In this document: positions 9,348-17,448 of the stretch, piece after piece
Layout: the number at the start of each line of letters is the position of its first letter
Position numbering within the stretch: the first letter of the stretch is position 1
Assembly: GCA_001013295.1 (NCBI GenBank)
Contig: LAZY01000038.1
Location: 19,671-83,670, forward strand
Reading direction: 5' to 3'
Source: Chryseobacterium indologenes
GTDB lineage: Bacteria; Bacteroidota; Bacteroidia; Flavobacteriales; Weeksellaceae
DNA: 64,000 nucleotides
Position numbers and translations under genes: made by a program
The notes under the pieces: generated by a model
What the model was told of the DNA's origin: nothing
Database searches by the model: none
Seen by the model: the letters and a program-made list of their open reading frames with translations, nothing else

Positions 9348-10367
9348 TTATCTCTCCTCCGGTACAATCAGATTCTGATAGTTTTTGATGCCTGCGCTGA
9401 ACTTTTCTTCCATCTTCTCTCTTAATTTTTTGGGTTTATGAACGATCAGAGAACTCCCAAACCCCAACAATAATCTTTCCAGCTCAAAATTGATCTGTAC
9501 AGAGATTTTAAACAGAGTCCCATTCTGATCTTCACGGATGATCTCCTGGCTTTTATGCAGGGGTTTTGTTTTCACGTAAGGTGAATTTGCCGAGTCTACC
9601 CAGAAAACTACTGCTTTGGGAACAATACCCTCAGAGACAGTAACGCCTACAATATCTTTGAAATACTCATCACCATCCAGATCTTTGTCAATATATTGAT
9701 GGGTTTCATTCACTTCAATATTTTCCATTCTGTCCAGCGCAAAGTTGTACATTTTCTGTTTATAGAGACAGATCAGAAACCATCGGTTATTGAATTCCTT
9801 CAGCAGCTGCGGGTGAACTGTATAGACATTGGATTCTCTTGCGGTAAAGCTTTTATAAAGAATATTCAAAACTTTTTTACCGGCAATGCTTTCATAGAGA
9901 ATATCAATGTGCTCCAATCCCTTCAGCTGTTCGTTTTTATCCAGATGGATAATAGATTTCTGGCTGGTAGCATGAATGGAATCTTCCAGTTTCTGAATCA
10001 CCCCGTTCATTTCTTTAAACATTGAGAAATCTTTGAACTGCTTCAGGATCTGGACCGCATTATTCATTGCTTTCAGGTCGCTGTCATTTACAGAAATATT
10101 ATGAATACTGTAATCAGGATCACTATAGCGGTAGTATTTTCTCTCATACACCTCAATGGGAGCCTCATAACCGAACTTTTCACTCCGCATATTCTGCAGG
10201 TCAAGCTGTACGGTTCTTTTACTCACATAAGATTCTTTGCCTTCAAATTCAAATAAAGCTTCGGAACATTCATCAATAAGATCTTCCAGCGTATATTTTC
10301 TGTATTTGTTCTTCAGACATTTATCGAGGGTCTTATAGCGGATCAGGGCATTTTTGTTGGATGACAT
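9348..10367 (-). CDS. WYL-domain transcriptional regulator
   Basis: 339-aa regulator with an N-terminal winged-helix-like segment (LIRYKTLDKCLKN...YTLEDLIDECSEAL, about 8-60) and a WYL domain (about 140-235) recognisable by NILYKSFTARESNVYTVHPQLLKEFNNRWFLICLY-type spacing and the FALDRMENIEV end; a C-terminal extension (WCX-like) follows. WYL proteins sense nucleic acid or nucleotide ligands and often control phage-defence and RNA-repair genes, which fits its place at the head of this island. It is transcribed away from rtcB with the HopJ-family gene between. It is the nearest candidate to bind the TACGCAA-N5-TTGCGTA sites found in six promoters; that link is inference. Confidence 0.85.
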   Translation of the reverse strand: MSSNKNALIRYKTLDKCLKNKYRKYTLEDLIDECSEALFEFEGKESYVSKRTVQLDLQNMRSEKFGYEAPIEVYERKYYRYSDPDYSIHNISVNDSDLKAMNNAVQILKQFKDFSMFKEMNGVIQKLEDSIHATSQKSIIHLDKNEQLKGLEHIDILYESIAGKKVLNILYKSFTARESNVYTVHPQLLKEFNNRWFLICLYKQKMYNFALDRMENIEVNETHQYIDKDLDGDEYFKDIVGVTVSEGIVPKAVVFWVDSANSPYVKTKPLHKSQEIIREDQNGTLFKISVQINFELERLLLGFGSSLIVHKPKKLREKMEEKFSAGIKNYQNLIVPEER

Positions 10368-10546
10368 GGTGTTGATTTTTAGTTAGGCAAAATTGCAGAA
10401 GGGTAAAAAAGCAAAATCGTCAATGCACAAAAAGGAATCAATTGCTGTTGTGCAATAGACTCATTTTTTCAGATGATATAATGCTGATTCATTATAAAAT
10501 CCATCAGCAGACTCACTTTTTTATGATACTCCTTTTTGCTCAAAAA

Positions 10547-10882
10547 TTATTTCTCTTTCAAAGCATTTCCTTCAAAAGTGATTCCTTCCCAACCAAATTT
10601 CATGAAATTTCTGATGTTCTGATGATCATCTCCTTCCGGATTTTTCAAAACATCTTCTCTGTAAAATTCTCCAAAAAGCGAAAGGGTCTTTTCTTTTGAC
10701 AAATCCTGAAGGCTCGCATAGCTGAAAACCTTGCATGAACCGTTATTTTGCCCGGCCTGGTTGGTAGTATCCCCATTTTTAAAGGCTGTAGGCGTAAATT
10801 CATAATTTCCGTCGATATAAGCAATAACATCCGCAAACTGAATCGTTTCAGGGAAATGTGTCAGTTGTTCTAATAATACCAT
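10547..10882 (-). CDS. HopJ type III effector family protein
   Basis: 111-aa protein of the HopJ family. Family-typical blocks are seen along its whole length: FADVIAYIDGNYEFTPTAFKNG, NNGSCKVFSYASL, KTLSLFGEFYREDVL, DHQNIRNFMKFGWEGI. The family is named after a Pseudomonas secreted protein but most members are ordinary bacterial proteins of unknown function without a secretion system. It lies between the WYL gene and rtcB, divergent from rtcB, so its promoter faces the operator-bearing region; whether it belongs to the repair system is unclear. Confidence 0.85.
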   Translation of the reverse strand: MVLLEQLTHFPETIQFADVIAYIDGNYEFTPTAFKNGDTTNQAGQNNGSCKVFSYASLQDLSKEKTLSLFGEFYREDVLKNPEGDDHQNIRNFMKFGWEGITFEGNALKEK

Positions 10883-10986
10883 AAGTATAGGTTTTAAATG
10901 ATTCAGGCATCCACAAATTCACCTATTGCATCTTTGCTTTGCCTTATTTTTAAACTTTTTGTAAAAATAATTAAAATTTCTTTACC

Positions 10987-11022
10987 TACGCAAAACTATT
11001 GCGCAATAATACTCTTACTTTG
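10987..11022 (+). promoter_or_regulatory. Operator/promoter of rtcB
   Basis: Inverted repeat TACGCAA-AACTA-TTGCGCA (10987-11005), then 9 bp, then TTACTTTG (11015-11022) as a -7 box, followed by GCATCATCAAA. The same arrangement, down to the sequence TTACTTTGCATCATCAAA, precedes the tRNA-like/Ro60 unit at 20172, and related copies stand in front of four other genes. A regulator bound here would cover the region just upstream of the -7 box. Confidence 0.75.
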
Positions 11023-11043
11023 CATCATCAAAATGAAATAAAG

Positions 11044-12426
11044 ATGGAATTTAATGGAAATCATTTAATCGAATTAGGATATAGACCAGCAAAATGGTTT
11101 AAAGATGCCATTACCTATATCAACGAGAATCATCTGGATGAACATCAGATCGCAGAATATCTGGTACAGTTCAAGCAACCTGACCTTATTCCACTTCATG
11201 ATAAAGCGAAAGATTTTGTCATCAACATCAGAGCCGAGCACGAGAGTGAAAATGATAATGTGGAGAAAGTCATCAAAACAATGAAAGTGCTGATGAAAAC
11301 CCCTACTCTGACCAGAGGAGCCTTGATGCCGGATGCCTGCCCTACAGGTCCTGAAGGTTATATCCCTGTGGGAGGTGTTGTTGTTGCCCAGAATGCCATT
11401 CATCCCGGATTCCATAGTGCAGATATATGTTGTTCAGTGATGCTGACCGATTTTGGTAAAGCCAATCCTAAAGAGATTCTTGATGCCGCACACGCTGTGA
11501 CGCATTTCGGATATGGAGGAAGACCAAGAGGTGAACAGATGCCGATGTCTCAGGAACTGATGGATGCCTTCAGAGAGAATGATTTCTTAAATGATGAGAA
11601 ATTAATAAGCATTGCCCGTTCTCATATGGGAACGCAGGGGGATGGAAATCATTTTCTTTTTGTAGGAATTTCCAAAAATACAGGAAACACGATGATGGTG
11701 ACTCACCACGGATCGAGAGCTCCGGGAGCTGCTTTATATGATAAAGGAATGAAAGTAGCCAACCGTTTCAGACAGGAAATCTCCCCTGAAACGTTGAAAG
11801 AAAACGCCTGGATTCCTTATGATACAGAAGAAGGGAAATCCTATTGGGAAGCCCTGCAACTGATCAGACAATGGACTAAAGAAAACCATACTTCTATTCA
11901 TGATGCCGTGCTGAACAAGCTGGAAATGCAGAAAGAAAATAGATATTGGAATGAACATAATTTTGTCTTTAAAGATGGTGATCTGTTCTATCATGCGAAA
12001 GGAGCTACTCCACTGGATGATAAGTTCATGCCTGATATTACAGGACCGAGACTGATCCCACTGAATATGTCTGAACCGGTATTGATCGTTCAGGGAAAAA
12101 CGAATGAAAGAAACCTTGGTTTCGCCCCTCACGGAGCGGGAAGAAACTTTAGCAGAAGCCAGCATAAAAAGTCTATGGCTCATAAAACAACTGAAGAGAT
12201 CTTCAATGAGGAAACAGCAGGATTGGATATTCGTTTCTACTCCAATGAAATTGATATATCTGAGCTTCCGAGTGCTTATAAAAGCGCAAAAAATGTGAGA
12301 GCGCAGATTGAAGAATACGGATTGTGTGAGGTATTGGATGAAGTAATGCCATATGGATGTATCATGGCCGGTGATGTTCAGAAGAACGCACCATGGAAGA
12401 AAAAGAAGAAATTCAGAAAGGCATGA
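11044..12426 (+). CDS. rtcB: RNA ligase RtcB
   Basis: GTP/Mn-dependent RNA ligase that joins 2',3'-cyclic phosphate or 3'-phosphate ends to 5'-OH ends, i.e. heals breaks left by ribonuclease toxins. 460 aa. Motifs seen: GVVVAQNAIHPGFHSADICCSV (metal-binding Asp/Cys; the second Cys aligns with the invariant one, while the flanking residues differ from the E. coli DIGCGM type), GTQGDGNHFLFVG, THHGSRAPG, and PHGAGRNFSRSQ with the guanylylated histidine. The C-terminus keeps the CIMAGDVQ... type end with a lysine-rich tail. The start giving MEFNGNHLIE lies 22 bp beyond the -7 box; an upstream in-frame extension overlaps the promoter and was rejected. It heads the RNA-repair island; the tRNA-like RNA follows 112 bp downstream. 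Confidence 0.93.
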   Translation: MEFNGNHLIELGYRPAKWFKDAITYINENHLDEHQIAEYLVQFKQPDLIPLHDKAKDFVINIRAEHESENDNVEKVIKTMKVLMKTPTLTRGALMPDACPTGPEGYIPVGGVVVAQNAIHPGFHSADICCSVMLTDFGKANPKEILDAAHAVTHFGYGGRPRGEQMPMSQELMDAFRENDFLNDEKLISIARSHMGTQGDGNHFLFVGISKNTGNTMMVTHHGSRAPGAALYDKGMKVANRFRQEISPETLKENAWIPYDTEEGKSYWEALQLIRQWTKENHTSIHDAVLNKLEMQKENRYWNEHNFVFKDGDLFYHAKGATPLDDKFMPDITGPRLIPLNMSEPVLIVQGKTNERNLGFAPHGAGRNFSRSQHKKSMAHKTTEEIFNEETAGLDIRFYSNEIDISELPSAYKSAKNVRAQIEEYGLCEVLDEVMPYGCIMAGDVQKNAPWKKKKKFRKA

Positions 12427-12538
12427 TTGATAAATAAACCTGGCAGGTCTTTGAAAACCTGTTAGGTTAAAAAAAACTAATAATAAAACCTTACGGATAT
12501 GAAAGTCTATAAGGATATGAAAACTTTTCAATAAGGCA

Positions 12539-12650
12539 GGGGCAGTAGCTCAGATGGTAGAGCAACAAGAATTACTTTTCGCTGCAGGCATATAAAGTTC
12601 CTATCAACCACCAGGTTTGTGGGTCACAGGTTCGAATCCTGTCTGCTCCT
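12539..12650 (+). ncRNA. tRNA-like RNA with 46-nt anticodon loop
   Basis: A tRNA fold can be drawn nearly complete: acceptor GGGGCAG (12539-12545) with CTGCTCC (12643-12649, one G-U pair), U8/A9, D arm GCTC-AGATGGTA-GAGC with the GG pair, 5-bp anticodon stem ACAAG/TTTGT, 5-nt variable loop, T arm ACAGG-TTCGAAT-CCTGT, discriminator T, no encoded CCA. The anticodon loop is 46 nt (12570-12615) instead of 7, contains its own small hairpin ACTTT/AAAGT, and lacks a T at the U33 position, so it cannot decode as it stands. The motif AAAGTTCCTAT in this loop recurs three times downstream. It resembles the tRNA-like RNAs reported with RtcB-type repair systems. Functional role is inference. Confidence 0.85.
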
Positions 12651-12710
12651 CAATACGATGAAGATGATTCTATTCAAACATGAGTCATTTTCATGGGTAA
12701 AAAAATATAA

Positions 12711-12877
12711 GGCAAAGAAAGTTCCTATATATTCCAAGTTTACTTTCCGCCTTTTTACAAATTATAGAGCAAAGGGAGTTCCTATTACACATTAAAGGTT
12801 TTTACTCCCCGCTTTTTATAAATTATAGGTAAAAGGAGTTCCTATACCCTTCACTTTTAATGAATCTTACTCCTCAC
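12711..12877 (+). repeat. Three tandem covarying hairpins (about 58-nt units)
   Basis: Units at 12711-12751, 12769-12812 and 12829-12877 separated by TTTTTAC/TAAATTATA linkers. Each folds as a 6-bp stem (GAAAGT/ACTTTC; GGGAGT/ACTCCC; AGGAGT/ACTCCT), an asymmetric AAA-versus-C internal loop and a 2-3-bp basal helix (GGC/GCC; GC/GC; GT/AC). The pairs change in compensating fashion, while the loop always opens with TCCTAT. The same AAAGTTCCTAT occurs in the expanded loop of the preceding tRNA-like RNA. The array ends 22 bp before the 583-aa gene, so it may be its structured leader or a separate small RNA. Confidence 0.7.
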
Positions 12878-12898
12878 TTATTTTTTAAACTTAAAACA

Positions 12899-14650
12899 AT
12901 GAAAACACTTAAACTATTCAACGCTGTACTGGCCAGAAAATCGGATGAAGATCCTTTTATTTCCGATAGCGGTTTAGTGATTGAGTCTGATGCACTTTGG
13001 GCTAAAAAGCAAATCATAAGCTATTATTCAGAGGAAAAGCTCAGCGGTAATGCTCTTAACAGAACCTTCCATAAATCCTGGGAGAAAATTAAAAACAGTA
13101 CCCGGTTCGACCTGTTCTTTGAGCAGATCACACATTACATTTCTACCTATGGAAGCCAATTTCAGGATAAAGTTTATATTCCGGACGAGATCCTGAATAT
13201 CCCTGAAACAAAACTTAGCCTCAACATTATCAAGGCTTATTCCAAGGAAGAAATGACAGATAAATGCCTTGAGCTGTTGAGATCCGGTATTGCTTTGAAA
13301 GAAGAAACATTGAATGATATATTCGCCATTCTGAAGGATGAACTGAAGTATACGTTCACAGGAAAGGAAAATATCAGAAACAAGGAAGCCATTGTAAGAG
13401 TGGCAGACCTTTATAAGATCTACCCGGAAAATCCAGTGGAGTTTTTGAGATATGTTATTTTCAAAACCACCGGAACCAGTACTCTGATCAAAAATCAGGA
13501 ACTGATAAAGGAAATCAAAGAAAGTAAATTCAACCCATCAAAGCTGTTTAAAAACTATGGACTGGAAAGGCTTGCTGAGATCTTTAACAGGTTTAAGCCG
13601 TTGTTTCTGGCGTATAAAAAAAGATGCCCGGAAACCATTAATAAGCTTTCCAAATTATCAAAAATACATCATCTGCCATTGGTCTCTAACCCGCTGAATG
13701 ATGCTACCAACACATTATTGGAAGAAAAAGATGTGCACTGGCTGGATCGTGCAACGCCGTTTGCTCTTTTCAAAGCGCTGTCAGCATGTTATTTAAGAAT
13801 GTATGGTCAGGATACTTTTGTCTATAGAATCAGAAACGGAAAATCATGGGTAAAAACAGGAAGAAACAGTGATGTCAACGAAATGAACTTTGATTTTATT
13901 CTGTCCTATCTGAAAACCAGATTTGATCTTTCTGGAAAAAAATTCTACTTCCCGGAAGAGGTAGAGTTCGGACTTCCTACTTCTGAAAAAATGTTTGTTG
14001 GAAATATTCCGACAGGAACAAGATTCTCCGGTGAAAAACTTGCCGTTGGAGTCTATTGGGAAGATGCATGGGGAGCCCAGGACCTGGATTTGTCCGGATT
14101 AAATATTACGGGAAAAGCAGGTTGGAATGCTGCCTACAACCAGGGAGACGGAAACCTGATGTATTCCGGAGATATGACTTCTGCCCCTACAGGAGCTGTA
14201 GAATATCTTTATGCCAACAGCGGACTGAATACACCGACTCTGGTCATGAACAATGTTTACTATGGAGAAGCCAACTGCGGTTATAAAATCATTGTCGGAA
14301 AAGGAGATCATATTTCGAGAGATTATATGATGAACCCTAACCTTCTTTTTGCTGAAGTGAAATGTAGTTCGATCCAAAGACAGACTATTCTTGGAATGCT
14401 ACTGCCCAAAGGTGAAAAACAGACTTTTGTACTTCTGAATTTCGGAGCCGGACATTCCCACGTTTCAGGAAACTCAGAGATTGCTGTACTGGCAACCAAT
14501 GCGCTTTATCAGCAATGGTACGAACCGATGTCTTTTAATGTACTTATAAAGGAACTGGGAGCATCAGTCGTAACTGAACAAACTGAAGCCGACTATAATT
14601 TTTCGCTGGAAGGTTTGGAAAAAGATAGTTTTCTCAAAATTTTTAAATAA
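12899..14650 (+). CDS. Unknown 583-aa protein of the RNA-repair island
   Basis: Large soluble protein, no signal peptide or membrane span. The N-terminal two thirds are helical (segments such as YKIYPENPVEFLRYVIFKTTG and ERLAEIFNRFKPLFLAYKKR), reminiscent of a helical-repeat scaffold like the TROVE ring, though I cannot establish that. The last 200 residues change to beta-rich sequence: GVYWEDAWGAQDLDLSGLNI, NLMYSGDMTSAPTGAVEYLY, which recalls the DLD...SGD pattern of TerD-type calcium-binding domains. The start MKTLKLFNAV was taken since an upstream in-frame ATG lies inside the third hairpin. It has a terminator of its own. Placement right after rtcB, tRNA-like RNA and hairpins suggests a partner of that RNA; this is inference. 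Confidence 0.7.
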   Translation: MKTLKLFNAVLARKSDEDPFISDSGLVIESDALWAKKQIISYYSEEKLSGNALNRTFHKSWEKIKNSTRFDLFFEQITHYISTYGSQFQDKVYIPDEILNIPETKLSLNIIKAYSKEEMTDKCLELLRSGIALKEETLNDIFAILKDELKYTFTGKENIRNKEAIVRVADLYKIYPENPVEFLRYVIFKTTGTSTLIKNQELIKEIKESKFNPSKLFKNYGLERLAEIFNRFKPLFLAYKKRCPETINKLSKLSKIHHLPLVSNPLNDATNTLLEEKDVHWLDRATPFALFKALSACYLRMYGQDTFVYRIRNGKSWVKTGRNSDVNEMNFDFILSYLKTRFDLSGKKFYFPEEVEFGLPTSEKMFVGNIPTGTRFSGEKLAVGVYWEDAWGAQDLDLSGLNITGKAGWNAAYNQGDGNLMYSGDMTSAPTGAVEYLYANSGLNTPTLVMNNVYYGEANCGYKIIVGKGDHISRDYMMNPNLLFAEVKCSSIQRQTILGMLLPKGEKQTFVLLNFGAGHSHVSGNSEIAVLATNALYQQWYEPMSFNVLIKELGASVVTEQTEADYNFSLEGLEKDSFLKIFK

Positions 14651-14660
14651 TTTTTTCTTG

Positions 14661-14692
14661 CGTCATCTGATGAAATCGGGTGGCGTTTTTTT
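14661..14692 (+). terminator. Terminator after the 583-aa gene
   Basis: Stem CGTCATC/GGTGGCG (two G-U pairs) with an 11-nt loop followed by seven T residues. Confidence 0.7.
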
Positions 14693-14736
14693 ATGGAGTG
14701 TAGGTTGAGAAAAGAGGAGAATAAAGGACGCTGAAA

Positions 14737-14790
14737 ACCACCCCGGCAAAAATTCAAAGAATTTTTGCCACCACTCCGGAGGAGGGGAAT
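14737..14790. repeat. Dispersed palindromic repeat, copy C
   Basis: Reads ACCACCCCGGCAAAAATTC then AAAGAATTTTTGCCACC and ACTCCGGAGGAGGGG; GGCAAAAATTC/GAATTTTTGCC and CTCCGGAG are perfect palindromes. Same family as copies at 2350, 8975 and 40065, reversed in orientation. Confidence 0.85.
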
Positions 14791-14832
14791 CTACAGTCCT
14801 TCAATTGAAGAATTTATCATCGTATTGAAGAA

Positions 14833-15387
14833 TTACACATTCATTTTTTTCACAGAAAAATAACTTTCATTCACTTCAAGAATGATTTTCTTACCATAAT
14901 CAATCTGAATGTTAAACATATTCTCCAACGGAAACTGAAGTATAGCCTGAAGAATAAGACGTATCACTCCGGCATGGGTAACGATCAGAACTTTATTGGT
15001 CTCTTTTTTCTGAACAAGTTCGTTCCAGAAGCTGAGTACACGGGTTTGCATTTCAAGCAGATTTTCACCACCCGTAGTTTTTACATTGACAAAATCTTTG
15101 TACCAGGGAGCAATCTCTTCTTCCGGAATAGCTGTCCATTTTTTCAGTTCCCAGTTTCCGAAATTCATTTCCCTCAGTCTTTCGTCCGTTTTATAGCCGA
15201 AATTAAAATAATCTGCCAAAAGACAACAGCGCTGTAACGGACTTGAAACCACAAGATCAAAATCATTATCCAGGTTTATGTTCTGAAAATCTTGCAGATA
15301 ATTTTCCCTGAGAGGTATTTCTGCAAATCCATAGCATAGATTTTCAGGATTATCTACTGCAGTATGCCGGATCAGATGAATTTCCAT
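14833..15387 (-). CDS. cobC: Alpha-ribazole phosphatase-like histidine phosphatase
   Basis: 184-aa histidine-phosphatase-superfamily enzyme. The phosphohistidine motif is LIRHTAVDNPENLCYG (about 4-19), the conserved SSPLQRC arginine block at about 49, EMNFGNWE at about 73, and the second catalytic His in VTHAGVIR at about 139. As the third gene of a cobT-cobS-cobC set, its role should be removing phosphate from alpha-ribazole-5'-phosphate in lower-loop assembly of cobamides. It overlaps the cobS end by 16 bp, so the three are translated from one message. The C-terminus is slightly divergent. Confidence 0.85.
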   Translation of the reverse strand: MEIHLIRHTAVDNPENLCYGFAEIPLRENYLQDFQNINLDNDFDLVVSSPLQRCCLLADYFNFGYKTDERLREMNFGNWELKKWTAIPEEEIAPWYKDFVNVKTTGGENLLEMQTRVLSFWNELVQKKETNKVLIVTHAGVIRLILQAILQFPLENMFNIQIDYGKKIILEVNESYFSVKKMNV

Positions 15388-16154
15388 ACGATCATTGTTC
15401 CTAAGTAAAATAATACTTCACACACCTGCTGTACAGCCCCCAGACAGTCTCCGGTATAGCCACCGATATGCTTTTTAAAATACCATCCCATATAGATCTT
15501 TCCCAAATAGGCCAATGCAAAAGCAATGATCAACCGCCAGTCCGGGATCAGTACAAAAGAAAGTAAAACACTGATAAATCCTACTAATAAAGCCATCCCA
15601 TCCAATGGTTTATTCGCCAAAGGTTTAGATTTGCTGGCATCAATATCTGTAACATACTGATGAGTATAGATCATTGTTCCTGAGATAAAGCGGCTTGAGG
15701 TATGAGCTAAAATGATAATCCATAAGGTTTTCATCAAATCAACTGTTCCCAGAGCCTGAATACTGAAGAACTTCAATGCAAATAACAGAATAATCCCAAT
15801 AGTTCCATAGGCACCTACTCTGCTGTCTTTCATGATTGTAAGGATCTTTTCTTTTCCATATCCGCCTCCGAAACTGTCGCACATATCCGTGAACCCGTCT
15901 TCATGAAAAGCTCCGGTCAGCAAAACACTTGTGATCATCATGAGAACGATTCCTATTTCAAGATTAAAAAGCTGAGAAGAAAGATACAGAATAGCGGTAT
16001 TGATCAACCCGACCAACAATCCGACCCAGGCAAAATACTTCTGAGATCTGTTCATGATCTCACTGGAATACGGAATGGTAAACGGAACCGGAATTCTCGT
16101 GAAGAACATCATTGCCGTGGCAAAATAGATCAGTTCGTTCTTTACAGCTTTCAT
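15372..16154 (-). CDS. cobS: Adenosylcobinamide-GDP ribazoletransferase
   Basis: Inner-membrane cobalamin synthase of 260 aa that joins adenosylcobinamide-GDP and alpha-ribazole. Visible marks: FFTRIPVPF near the N-terminus, the strongly conserved GAFHEDGFTDMCDSFGGGYGKEKIL with its metal-binding Asp/Glu residues, KDSRVGAYGTIG, and KKHIGGYTGDCLGAVQQVCEV near the end, with several hydrophobic spans. It lies directly after cobT (stop and start almost touching) and before cobC. No upstream corrin-ring genes are in the window, so this cluster alone supports salvage and late assembly. Confidence 0.95.
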   Translation of the reverse strand: MKAVKNELIYFATAMMFFTRIPVPFTIPYSSEIMNRSQKYFAWVGLLVGLINTAILYLSSQLFNLEIGIVLMMITSVLLTGAFHEDGFTDMCDSFGGGYGKEKILTIMKDSRVGAYGTIGIILLFALKFFSIQALGTVDLMKTLWIIILAHTSSRFISGTMIYTHQYVTDIDASKSKPLANKPLDGMALLVGFISVLLSFVLIPDWRLIIAFALAYLGKIYMGWYFKKHIGGYTGDCLGAVQQVCEVLFYLGTMIVWKFI

Positions 16155-17159
16155 TTATTCTTTATTTGAAACATGGGCATCTTCAAAACTTGACATTTCA
16201 TTCAGGAAATTTACCGCACTTTGAATAAGCGGATATGCTAATGCACAGCCTGTTCCTTCTCCCAGGCGCAGGTTCAGATTCAATAAGGCTTTCTGCCCAA
16301 GTAATTCCAATAGCTGAAGATGTGCATTTTCATCGCTTACGTGGCAGAATATACAATTGTTCAGAATTTCAGGATTCTTTTTCCAGGCTGCAGCAATGGC
16401 AACTGTTGCGATGAATCCATCCACCATAATCAGCATATTCCGATGGAAAGCTTCCTCCATAGCTCCGATCATCTGGACTATTTCCAGCCCTCCGAAAGTC
16501 TGAGCGATTTCATCTACGGTAGCCACTTCCGGATATTTCTCTATGGCCGAAGATAAAATATTGATCTTATTCTGCAGCTGATCATCATTCAGTCCGGTTC
16601 CCCTTCCGATGCAGCTTACAATCGGTATATCAAACAACTTACTCATCATCAGTGAAGAAGCAGAAGTATTTCCTATTCCCATTTCCCCGAAACCAATACT
16701 ATTACATCCCGTTTCTGCAATTTCTGCCACCACTGATCTTCCGTTTTCAAGTGCCTGCTGATATTCTTCAACAGTCATTGCCGGCTCTTCCAGGATATTA
16801 CGGCTGGATTTTCTAACTTTTTTATCCAATAAATTCAGTCCTTCCGGAAAATCAAAATTCACTCCGGCATCTACAATTTTGATCTCAATACCCTGCTGTC
16901 TGCAAAAAACATTGATTGCAGCACCGCCGCCCAGAAAATTCATCACCATCTGATAAGTAACTTCCTGCGGATAGGCACTCACTCCTGCCCTGGCAATCCC
17001 GTGATCGGCTGCAAAAACCACCATATGCGGCTTTAACAATTGAGGGGAAAGGGTCTTTTGAACCATTCCTATTTTGTGGGCAATATGTTCCAGGTGGCCT
17101 AACGCCCCCAGAGGTTTGGTTTTAAAATCAATCTTATGCTGTAATTCGTTTGATAACAT
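16155..17159 (-). CDS. cobT: Nicotinate-nucleotide-dimethylbenzimidazole phosphoribosyltransferase
   Basis: 334-aa enzyme that makes alpha-ribazole phosphate from nicotinate mononucleotide and a lower-ligand base. Hallmarks are FKTKPLGALGHLE at the start, VVFAADHGIARAGVSAYPQEVT, the NFLGGGAAINVFCR segment, GFGEMGIGNTSASSL and the late LGEGTGCALAYPLIQSA with its catalytic Glu. First gene of the cobT-cobS-cobC operon, transcribed toward rtcB. No B12 riboswitch is evident to me in the 290 bp upstream; that stretch instead holds the operator of the divergent nucleotidyltransferase operon. Confidence 0.95.
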   Translation of the reverse strand: MLSNELQHKIDFKTKPLGALGHLEHIAHKIGMVQKTLSPQLLKPHMVVFAADHGIARAGVSAYPQEVTYQMVMNFLGGGAAINVFCRQQGIEIKIVDAGVNFDFPEGLNLLDKKVRKSSRNILEEPAMTVEEYQQALENGRSVVAEIAETGCNSIGFGEMGIGNTSASSLMMSKLFDIPIVSCIGRGTGLNDDQLQNKINILSSAIEKYPEVATVDEIAQTFGGLEIVQMIGAMEEAFHRNMLIMVDGFIATVAIAAAWKKNPEILNNCIFCHVSDENAHLQLLELLGQKALLNLNLRLGEGTGCALAYPLIQSAVNFLNEMSSFEDAHVSNKE

Positions 17160-17394
17160 GAATGTAAATGTAGTTATGTTAAATGAGAAAGTGCAATATT
17201 AGTGAAATAGAGGGTATTTTTGGGAATATACAATGTAAAATGTATTGATGACAGGAATAGAAGACCATAGATAATAAACGAAGAGATGAGAGACCGGAAA
17301 CTACTAAGAAACTAAACTCTAGATTTGAAACTTATAAAACAGCAACATTAAACCCTCTCACCCTCAAACTCTCCCACTCTCAACCAAAAACATC

Positions 17395-17430
17395 TACGTA
17401 AAAACACTGCGTACTCCCTTCTTTATTTTG
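17395..17430 (+). promoter_or_regulatory. Operator/promoter of the nucleotidyltransferase operon
   Basis: Inverted repeat TACGTAA-AAACA-CTGCGTA (17395-17413), 9 bp, then TTATTTTG (17423-17430). Each half differs by one base from the consensus at rtcB, and the spacing to the -7-like box is identical. The rest of the 17160-17448 gap shows nothing else recognisable. Confidence 0.65.
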
Positions 17431-17448
17431 CTTTATAAATTGAAAAAA

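Noticed and set aside
10547..10882. Type III secreted effector
   Set aside because: The HopJ family name comes from one plant pathogen protein; there is no type III secretion gene here and flavobacteria do not use that system.
12539..12650. Ordinary tRNA or tRNA with a group I intron
   Set aside because: The loop insert is only about 39 nt, too short for a self-splicing intron, and no U33 or readable anticodon is left in a normal 7-nt loop.
17160..17394. Cobalamin riboswitch before cobT
   Set aside because: I could not find the conserved B12-box core or the expected stems in this gap.
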